Of a stretch of 41,173 bases of DNA, positions 32,438-41,173 are shown piece by piece (position 1 is the stretch's first letter; each line of letters starts with the position of its first letter). The position numbers and the translations under genes are program-made. The stretch is from an uncultured Anaerolineae bacterium (GTDB taxonomy: Bacteria; Chloroflexota; Anaerolineae; Anaerolineales; Villigracilaceae): the NCBI GenBank assembly GCA_903822545.1, contig CAIJPN010000009.1:1-41173 (forward strand), given 5' to 3'. Under the pieces are notes generated by a model. That model did not search any database, had not been told where the DNA came from, and worked only from the letters and a program-made list of their open reading frames with translations.

Positions 32438-33439
32438 TTACGGCAGGCTCTTCCACGAACTGAGCATTTTCATGTAGTTCGCGCGCTCAAAAGCCGCCGG
32501 TTCGCGCACAGCCTGTTGGCTCATGGAACCTTGCATCTGCTGGATGGACTCGTATTCATGTTCGGTCATCCAGGCCTGAACGTTCGCCAGGATGTCGGGT
32601 ACGCGGCCATAGCCGTTATGCAGCAGTTCGGAGGCCAGCATGGTGACTTTAGCGCCAGCCATCATCGATTTGATCACGTCGGTAGCGGTGTGTACACCAC
32701 TGGTCAGCGCCAGATCAGCCCGGATTTTGCCGTACAGGATGGACACCCAGCGCAGGGGCAGGCGCAGCTCGTCAGAGTTGCTCAGGGTTACGCTGTGAAC
32801 CACTTCCAGGTTGTCGAGGTCGAAATCGGGCTGGTAAAAGCGGTTGAACAGCACCAGGCCATCGGCGCCGGCTTCGCTCAGGCGTTTGGCAAAGTTCGGG
32901 AGGGCTGTCACGAATGGGCTGAGTTTGACCGCCAGGGGCACGGAAATCACCGATTTGATATCGGAAACCAGTTCAACGTAAGTATCTTCCAATTCCTGCC
33001 CGGTCAAGAATGGGTCAGCGGCGATGTAGTACAGGTTGAGTTCGATGGCATCTGCACCGGCATCTTGCATGGAGCGGGCGTACTTCGTCCAGCCGCCTTT
33101 GGAGACGCCGTTGAGCGAACCAATCACCGGCACGCTGACGGTTTGCTTGACAGCGCTCAGGTGATCGAGATATTTGCCGGGGCCCATGGCATACATGCCG
33201 GTATCTGGCAGGTAGGATAACGCTTCGGCATTGGAATACGTGCCACGGGTCAGGTAATGGTCGAGTTCCAGGCTTTCGTGGATGATCTGCTCTTCGAACA
33301 GGGAATACATCACGATTGCGCCCACGCCCGCATCATCCAGCTTTTTGGCAGAATCAAGCTTTTTGGTGAGCGGGGAAGCCGAAGCAACGACCGGGTTTTT
33401 CAGTTTCAGTCCAAGATAAGTTGTGGTTAAGTCAGTCAT
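32438..33439 (-). CDS. Dihydroorotate dehydrogenase-like flavoprotein
   Basis: 333-residue FMN TIM-barrel protein of the dihydroorotate dehydrogenase superfamily. It starts [21 protein letters not shown], with the FMN-binding region [36 protein letters not shown] and the phosphate-binding area [20 protein letters not shown]. The substrate-side residue pattern differs from pyrimidine-synthesis enzymes ([10 protein letters not shown] replaces the usual N-x-SCPN), so it is probably not a true PyrD. It lies 60 bases downstream of nifJ, an arrangement that suggests use of reduced ferredoxin or flavin electrons. Its real substrate is unknown. AAAGGTG is its ribosome binding site. Confidence 0.88.
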   Translation of the reverse strand: MTDLTTTYLGLKLKNPVVASASPLTKKLDSAKKLDDAGVGAIVMYSLFEEQIIHESLELDHYLTRGTYSNAEALSYLPDTGMYAMGPGKYLDHLSAVKQTVSVPVIGSLNGVSKGGWTKYARSMQDAGADAIELNLYYIAADPFLTGQELEDTYVELVSDIKSVISVPLAVKLSPFVTALPNFAKRLSEAGADGLVLFNRFYQPDFDLDNLEVVHSVTLSNSDELRLPLRWVSILYGKIRADLALTSGVHTATDVIKSMMAGAKVTMLASELLHNGYGRVPDILANVQAWMTEHEYESIQQMQGSMSQQAVREPAAFERANYMKMLSSWKSLP

Positions 33440-33457
33440 GGTTTCACCTTTTAGAGA

Positions 33458-33490
33458 AGGTGACAGTCTCTTTGAAAGTGGCTGTCACCT
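33458..33490 (-). other. Hairpin between nifJ and the dihydroorotate-dehydrogenase-like gene
   Basis: AGGTGACAG (33458-33466) and CTGTCACCT (33482-33490) form a 9-bp stem nine bases past the nifJ stop. On the minus strand it is followed by AGAGTT..CTTCTC, with no T-tract, so it is likelier an mRNA-end or attenuation structure than a terminator. It shares the GGTGACAG unit with the fhs terminator. Confidence 0.45.
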
Positions 33491-33499
33491 GTCAAAAGT

Positions 33500-37051
<3,552 letters not shown>

Positions 37052-37351
37052 AGTTCAAACTCCTTTGAAAAGAGAGGGTAATATTCTGTTTTATGGGGTT
37101 TACTCGTGAAAAAACACGCAAAACCTATACATTATGCCACATTCTTGTTAGTTTAGCCGTTATGAACTGCCTGTGAAAGTCATAAATGTCATGTAAAAAG
37201 GGGAATCTTGTCACGATTTCGGACAATAAAGGGTGGAAATGGATGGACTAAAAAAAGAAGAGCGAGAGAGATATCTCGCCCTTCTTCGCGGAGTGCAGGA
37301 TGTTATCCCGTGCGGCCCCAAAATAGCGGGATAACATCCCGCGCTACAGGG
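37052..37351. other. Intergenic region upstream of nifJ
   Basis: 300 bases without a gene. The nifJ-proximal part is AT-rich and contains a CATAAT at 37129-37134 (minus strand) and a TTATGA/TCATAA inverted pair (37158-37183), which could be promoter or operator parts, but no convincing -35/-10 pair is seen. The distal part is a palindromic repeat. Confidence 0.4.
37263..37347. repeat. Palindromic repeat cluster downstream of the Nudix gene
   Basis: GGATGTTATCCCG (37298-37310) and CGGGATAACATCC (37327-37339) are exact complements; GCGAGA/TCTCGC lies next to them at 37263-37279 and CGCGCTACAGG follows. The words match those at 29881-29929. On the minus strand it may fold after the Nudix-side start of the region but has no T-tract. 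Confidence 0.6.
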
Positions 37352-37879
37352 TTATTTCAGGTATTCCTTTGCCAGCAGCAGGGCTGCCAGTGATTTGGCA
37401 TCCAGCAACGCTGCGGCAGCCGCCATGCGATAGGCTTCAGCCAGCGGGATATGAACAACATCCAGGTATTCATCTGCATCTGCTTCTAGCGGATCATGTT
37501 TCAGGTCTTTGGCCAGGTAGACGTGCATCAGCTCGGTAGAATAGCCAGGAGCCAGGTAAAAACTGCCGATTTCGGTGATACTCGCCGCTGACATGCCAAT
37601 TTCCTCGCGCAATTCGCGGTTGGCGCATTCGGCGGGGTCTTCTCCCACTTCCAGGGTTCCGGCGGGCAGTTCGAGCAGTTCCAGTTGGGCGGCGTGGCGA
37701 TACTGGCGAACGAAGTGCAGGTTGCCATCCACATCCACCGGGACAAGGATAACCGAGCCTACGTGTTCGATGATGTCGTATTTGACCAGGTGTTCGCGGG
37801 GGGTGCGCAAGTGGTCGCGCCGCACGGTAAAAGCGCGGCCTGCATAGACGATTTCCTGCTGGATAAGTTCAAATTTCAT
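37352..37879 (-). CDS. Nudix hydrolase, ADP-ribose pyrophosphatase type
   Basis: 175-residue Nudix protein resembling NudF/ADPRase. The Nudix box is complete at residues 74-96 (GTLEVGE, then RELREEIG), preceded by LLELPAG. About 16 residues later comes LAPGYSTELMHVYLA, whose Pro-Gly is typical of ADP-ribose pyrophosphatases. It begins FELIQQEIVYAGRAFTVRRD, also usual for the group. Predicted reaction: ADP-ribose to AMP and ribose-5-phosphate. A GGAG ribosome binding site precedes the ATG. It stands alone between nifJ and a terminator. Confidence 0.92.
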   Translation of the reverse strand: MKFELIQQEIVYAGRAFTVRRDHLRTPREHLVKYDIIEHVGSVILVPVDVDGNLHFVRQYRHAAQLELLELPAGTLEVGEDPAECANRELREEIGMSAASITEIGSFYLAPGYSTELMHVYLAKDLKHDPLEADADEYLDVVHIPLAEAYRMAAAAALLDAKSLAALLLAKEYLK

Positions 37880-37891
37880 GGGAATGCTCCA

Positions 37892-37928
37892 AAAGAAACA
37901 CCCGGGCGTGGGAGTTGCCCGGGTGTTT
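37892..37928 (-). terminator. Intrinsic terminator after the LysM lipoprotein gene
   Basis: AAACACCCGGGC (37896-37907) pairs with GCCCGGGTGTTT (37917-37928); the minus strand continues TTTCTTTTGG. It starts 17 bases past the LysM gene stop and ends just before the Nudix ribosome binding site. Confidence 0.78.
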
Positions 37929-37944
37929 GGATTTAAGCCATGGC

Positions 37945-38664
37945 TTAGGGGATTGCGATCTGGGCGCCAGCGGTCAGTTTGTAGGGGGCAACCAGGTTAT
38001 TCTTGGCGGCGATGCTCAAGGGGTCGACATCCCCAAACTTGCAGGCGATGCCGTAGATGGTTTCGCCTGCCAGCACGGTGTAAGTAGCCGGATGCGAAAC
38101 AAGCGCGCGCGTGCCAGGGAATGTGCCAGGGTTCTGCGGGATGGTCAGCACGGTTCCAGCCGGGATGCTGTAATCAGGAATGCCCTGGACGGCGGGGTTG
38201 GCAGCCAGCAGGGTATCGGGATTCAGGTTGAAGCGCCGGGCGATGCAGTAGGGGAATTCGCCTAACTGCAAGGTGTAGGTTCCCGGGACAGCCACAGGTG
38301 CAACCGGCAATGCGGCCGCAGGTGTGGGGCTGGGGACTGCGGTGCTGGCGGCGGCACCACTGGTTGCAACCGGGGGCAGGGTAGCCAGGCCAATGAGATC
38401 GACTGTGGCGGTGGCCACACCAGCCTCAGCAGGGGCCTGGGTTGGCGCAGCTGCCAGGGTTTCTGCGGCGCCAGGGGTCATGGCAACAGCAGTTTGGGTA
38501 GCCAGATCTTCGATCAGTCCCATCCCAGGAGTAGCTGCCACTGGCTGTGGAAAATTCTCAATGGTGGGCGTGGCCTGCGGGGCCTGAGATGCTGAACGGG
38601 TACAGGCAGAAAGAAGCAGCGCCAACGCCGCCAGGGCTAAAAATACGATTTTCTTGCTAAACAT
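37945..38664 (-). CDS. Lipoprotein with two LysM-like domains
   Basis: 239-residue secreted lipoprotein. Residues 1-20 are a signal with lipobox LLSAC. A long Ala/Pro/Thr-rich linker spans about 22-125. Two LysM-type modules follow: GTYTLQLGEFPYCIARRFNLN ending in a VLTIPQN strand, and ATYTVLAGETIYGIACKFG ending AQIAIP (each written in short pieces). LysM domains bind peptidoglycan or chitin-like glycans, so the protein probably links cell wall and membrane. The ATG at 38664 is chosen because GGAGGAG lies directly upstream and it begins the signal peptide; an ATG at 38676 is part of that site. Confidence 0.88.
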   Translation of the reverse strand: MFSKKIVFLALAALALLLSACTRSASQAPQATPTIENFPQPVAATPGMGLIEDLATQTAVAMTPGAAETLAAAPTQAPAEAGVATATVDLIGLATLPPVATSGAAASTAVPSPTPAAALPVAPVAVPGTYTLQLGEFPYCIARRFNLNPDTLLAANPAVQGIPDYSIPAGTVLTIPQNPGTFPGTRALVSHPATYTVLAGETIYGIACKFGDVDPLSIAAKNNLVAPYKLTAGAQIAIP

Positions 38665-38720
38665 TTTCTCCTCCATGAACAAAACGGGTAGAATTCGCGG
38701 AAGTGGGTGGGATTGTGCTG

Positions 38721-38749
38721 ATACTAGCATAGGATATAGAAAGCGTCAA
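38721..38749 (-). promoter_or_regulatory. Sigma70-like promoter of the LysM lipoprotein gene
   Basis: Minus-strand TTGACG (38744-38749), a 17-base spacer ending in TGC, and TAGTAT (38721-38726). The TG before the -10 makes it an extended -10 promoter. Leader about 50 nt. Confidence 0.75.
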
Positions 38750-38866
38750 GCGGGGAGTGTGAATGGAATGGGAATTTTCTTGAATTTGTTTACAAAATGT
38801 TTACGTGTCATTAATCGCACAATAACAGGGACAGGATAGTATGTAACAGGAGAAAAGAGAGGATAT

Positions 38867-39166
38867 ATGCTAAATCATTCAACTATCAACCCTGGCTGGG
38901 ACACTCCCAGGCATCTTATTTCAAAGCCCGCCGATTATTCGCTGCTGCTCACTGCGCTGGAAACCGGCTGGGAAATCATCGCGGTGACTTTTATTAAACA
39001 CAATGTTTCGATGAGTTACCAGGTTAAATTATTGCACCCGCACCAAATGGTGATCCAGCAGGTGACGGTCGCAGCCACTCCCCAGACAGATGGCCTGCTC
39101 AAGGATGAAATCACGATGTTTATTGACCGCTACGAACCTTTTCCGGCTGGAAACACTCGTTTTTAG
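38867..39166 (+). CDS. Small uncharacterised protein
   Basis: 99-residue protein I do not recognise. It has no signal peptide or membrane segment. The stretch YSLLLTALETGWEIIAVTFI followed by SYQVKLLHP and the tail LLKDEITMFIDRYEPF suggests a small alpha/beta fold, like other short Chloroflexota proteins with an 'L..AL..GW.I' start, but no function is implied. AGAGG lies at proper distance before the ATG. It stands alone, divergent from the LysM lipoprotein gene. Codon usage is similar to its neighbours, so I regard it as real. Confidence 0.65.
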   Translation: MLNHSTINPGWDTPRHLISKPADYSLLLTALETGWEIIAVTFIKHNVSMSYQVKLLHPHQMVIQQVTVAATPQTDGLLKDEITMFIDRYEPFPAGNTRF

Positions 39167-39305
39167 TCTCGTGTTTTTTCGCAGGGAAAGGCGAGTTAAT
39201 TATTTAGCTCAGGAGGGTTTTCACCTATTCCCGCACTGCTGGTTTGCCAATATGATTGGGCCTTGCGTGTACAACCGTTTTCAAGTTAAAATCTTTTAAT
39301 AACTT

Positions 39306-39458
39306 CACTGCAAAAAGGCTATTTTCACCACAGAGTCATGGAGAACACAGAGTTTTTGAGTTTTTCCTGGCGAAAAATTCGCGTTTTTGATAACAAACTG
39401 GCGTTTTTCTCTCCGTGAACTCTGTGCCTCCGTAATTAATTTTATGCTTTTTGCAGTG
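39306..39458. repeat. Inverted repeat element with CACAGAG sequences
   Basis: CACTGCAAAAAG (39306-39317) and its exact complement CTTTTTGCAGTG (39447-39458) bound a 153-base element containing TTCACCACAGAGTCATGGAG and, in the other arm, CTCCGTGAACTCTGTGCCTC. This composition is typical of dispersed CACAGAG palindromes seen in many environmental genomes. No coding content. Confidence 0.6.
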
Positions 39459-39480
39459 GACTCTTTAAGAAATATTGATA

Positions 39481-39524
39481 ACCTGCTTAATCGCCCAAAG
39501 ATGCGTTGGGGTAATTGAGCAGGT
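39481..39524 (+). other. Stem-loop upstream of the PAS sensor gene
   Basis: ACCTGCTTAAT (39481-39491) pairs with ATTGAGCAGGT (39514-39524) with one G-U pair, enclosing CCCAA/TTGGG. Strand is a guess from the downstream gene. It does not match a riboswitch consensus I know. Confidence 0.3.
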
Positions 39525-39705
39525 ACAACAAAATTAGACTTTTCGGCAACCCGGGAAAATGCCGCTGGTTATCCTGATTTGCCAGATTAAAACTCAAGCA
39601 TTTTTGTTTGCGCAGGCAGGGATTTCCAGCAGTGTTATTGCCCCAAAATTGGATTTTACGCATTTACCAATGCACATGAAACACCAATAAGCCAAGACAC
39701 CCCCA

Positions 39706-41173
39706 ATGAAAAACAAACCAGAAAATAATAACCAGCCCGAAATCCTTGCATCATTGCGCCAGCGCGCCGAGGCGCGTCTGCCGTTGTCTTCGCAATCAGA
39801 TTCAACCCCTGATAACCTGCAAGATGTTCAGAGACTGCTCGCAGAGCTTCATATCCATCAAATCGAGTTGGAATTGCAAAACGACGAGCTGCGCCAATCA
39901 CAGGCGCACCTGGCGCTTGAACGAGAAAAATTCGCAGACTTGTTCAACTTTGCCCCGGTAGCGTATTTCACATTAAATAAAGATGATGTGATTGTGGAGT
40001 TAAACCAGGCTGCGGCTGACCTGCTCAGGCACCAACCCAAGTACTTGATCAACCGCCCCATCGCACCCTACCTGACAGCCGAATCATTGCAACTATTTTA
40101 TTTCACCAGGCTGCGGGCAAAAGAAACCCTGTGCGCTGAAACCTGCGAGCTGTCCATCCGCCACCGGGGAGGCAGCCTGGCGATTGTGGAAGCCCGTACC
40201 CTGTTCCTGGATAAAAAAGATAATGAGCAACTGCTCTGGCGCACCGTCATGACAGACATCACCGAGCGCCGCAAAATTGAAGACGCCCTGCGCGCCAGCG
40301 AAGAAAAATACCGCAAACTGGCCGAGGAGTTGGAAACCCGCGTGTTGGAACGCACTGCCGAAGCGTTGGAGCTGTACGAAAACGCCCCATGTGGCTACAA
40401 CTCGCTGGATAGCTCTGGCCAGATCATGCTGATCAACCAGACTCAGCTAAAGTGGATGGGCTACAGCCGCGAAGAGATGATGGGCAAGCCCATAGCACAG
40501 TTCCTGTCACCGGGCAGCCAGGTTCAATTCAAAAACTCATTCAAGGATTTTATAGCGCGCGGCTGGATGCACGATATGGAGGCCGAACTGATCCGCAAGG
40601 ACGGTTCGATACTGCCAGTGCTGATCAACTCTACCGCGATATATGACCAGGCTGGCAATTACAGCATGAGTCGCGCAACCCTGATCGATAACACTGAGCT
40701 CAAGAAAACCGCAGATGCCCTGCGCGCTTCAGAGATGCGCCTGAACTTCCTGGTTTCAAATTCCCCCGCGCTGCTCTACTCAACCGGGTTATGGCCCGAT
40801 TTCCCCATCACCTTCATCAGCAACTCAGTTGAAAACCTGATGGGCTATCCCCACGAGCAATTCCAGCAGGATCCCCAACTCCACCACCGCCTGATACACC
40901 CCGATGACCTGAAACAGGGGTTGACCATCACCCAAAAACTGATGGAAAGCGGTCAAGCCGCCTGGGAACAGCGCTTACAGCACAGCGATGGCTGTTATTA
41001 CTGGTACTCAGGAGAAATGAACCTGAAATATGATGAGAACGGCCAGCCGCATGAAGTTATCGGATACGCGATCAATGTCGATGCAAAGAAAAAAGCCGAA
41101 CTCGCCCTGGCAGAAAAAGAAGCCAACCTGCGCCTGAGCCGCGACGAACTAATGGCCGCTTACATCGCCCTAG
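39706..41173 (+). CDS. Multi-PAS sensor protein, N-terminal 489 residues (runs off the window)
   Basis: Open from the ATG at 39706 to the window end; an in-frame TAA at 39688 excludes earlier starts. No transmembrane helix is visible, so it is a soluble sensor so far. A charged N-terminal segment with IHQIELELQNDELRQSQAHL (about residues 50-70, coiled-coil-like) leads into PAS 1 (FNFAPVAYFTLNKDDVIVEL onward, about 85-195), PAS 2 (YENAPCGYNSLDSSGQIMLI onward, about 223-340) and PAS 3 of the PAS_3 type (LVSNSPALLYS, ISNSVENLMGYPHEQF, LIHPDDL, about 347-465). Coiled linkers of 'IEDALRASEEKYRKLAEELE' type join them. Histidine kinase, cyclase or phosphodiesterase output would lie beyond the window. 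Confidence 0.88.
   Translation, partial: MKNKPENNNQPEILASLRQRAEARLPLSSQSDSTPDNLQDVQRLLAELHIHQIELELQNDELRQSQAHLALEREKFADLFNFAPVAYFTLNKDDVIVELNQAAADLLRHQPKYLINRPIAPYLTAESLQLFYFTRLRAKETLCAETCELSIRHRGGSLAIVEARTLFLDKKDNEQLLWRTVMTDITERRKIEDALRASEEKYRKLAEELETRVLERTAEALELYENAPCGYNSLDSSGQIMLINQTQLKWMGYSREEMMGKPIAQFLSPGSQVQFKNSFKDFIARGWMHDMEAELIRKDGSILPVLINSTAIYDQAGNYSMSRATLIDNTELKKTADALRASEMRLNFLVSNSPALLYSTGLWPDFPITFISNSVENLMGYPHEQFQQDPQLHHRLIHPDDLKQGLTITQKLMESGQAAWEQRLQHSDGCYYWYSGEMNLKYDENGQPHEVIGYAINVDAKKKAELALAEKEANLRLSRDELMAAYIAL

Larger units (their letters stand above)
39167..39705. other. Intergenic region upstream of the PAS sensor gene
   Basis: 539 bases without a convincing gene. It holds an inverted repeat element (39306-39458), an imperfect 44-base stem-loop (39481-39524) and a small CGGCA/TGCCG hairpin (39544-39564). 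The rest, including 39167-39300, is AT-richer and shows nothing else I can support. Confidence 0.5.

Noticed and set aside
39538-39580. Possible cyclic-di-GMP riboswitch before the PAS sensor
   Set aside because: The GGCAACCCGGGAAAATGCCG hairpin lacks the conserved core and tetraloop-receptor features of known classes.

Overview
The window looks like a chromosomal segment of an anaerobic or facultative Chloroflexota bacterium, probably class Anaerolineae. Pointers are Thr-Pro-rich linkers on membrane-anchored proteins, an isopentenyl phosphate kinase of the archaeal/Chloroflexota type, pyruvate:ferredoxin oxidoreductase, formate-tetrahydrofolate ligase, many intergenic palindromic repeats and moderately high GC. 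The class-level call is an inference from gene content. I found no tRNA, rRNA, CRISPR array, transposase or phage gene. Almost every gene lies on the minus strand; only three plus-strand genes are supported (30849-31817, 38867-39166 and the truncated one starting at 39706).

Layout. 1-179: start of a CBS-domain protein. 297-5054: a complete Liv-type ABC importer (lipoprotein, two permeases, two ATPases). 5258-8662: a two-component system with a large multi-domain kinase. 8792-13513: housekeeping genes (M20 peptidase, VTT membrane protein, cyclophilin, uridine kinase, membrane thioredoxin, DegV). 13603-21254: a cobamide operon read right to left: promoter, cobalamin riboswitch, intrinsic terminator, btuF, btuC, btuD, cobO, cobT, a DUF2200 gene, cobS and a two-domain last gene. 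21311-24219: yebC-ruvC-ruvA-proC. 24299-27734: a second DegV, a MESH1-like alarmone hydrolase overlapping a Nudix gene, and a GPH-type sugar symporter. 27851-30793: fhs and isopentenyl phosphate kinase. 30849-34000: a Thr-Pro-rich membrane protein, an alkyltransferase-like DNA repair protein, and a dihydroorotate-dehydrogenase-like gene just downstream of nifJ (33500-37051). 37352-41173: an ADP-ribose pyrophosphatase-type Nudix gene, a LysM lipoprotein, a small unknown gene and the N-terminal part of a multi-PAS sensor.

The most interesting system is the cobamide operon. It combines corrinoid import (BtuFCD), adenosylation (CobO), lower-ligand activation (CobT) and nucleotide-loop assembly (CobU domain, CobS) with a TIM-barrel domain resembling CbiR, the AP-endonuclease-superfamily enzyme that opens the nucleotide loop of imported cobamides. 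That domain is fused to the N-terminus of CobU, so one polypeptide could strip the old lower ligand and activate the product for a new one. No corrin-ring biosynthesis genes are present here, so the locus reads as an import-and-remodel pathway.

A second theme is repeats: several families of small palindromic elements occupy intergenic spaces, three interrupt the cobamide operon at gene junctions, and one appears to have inserted in frame inside the isopentenyl phosphate kinase gene.
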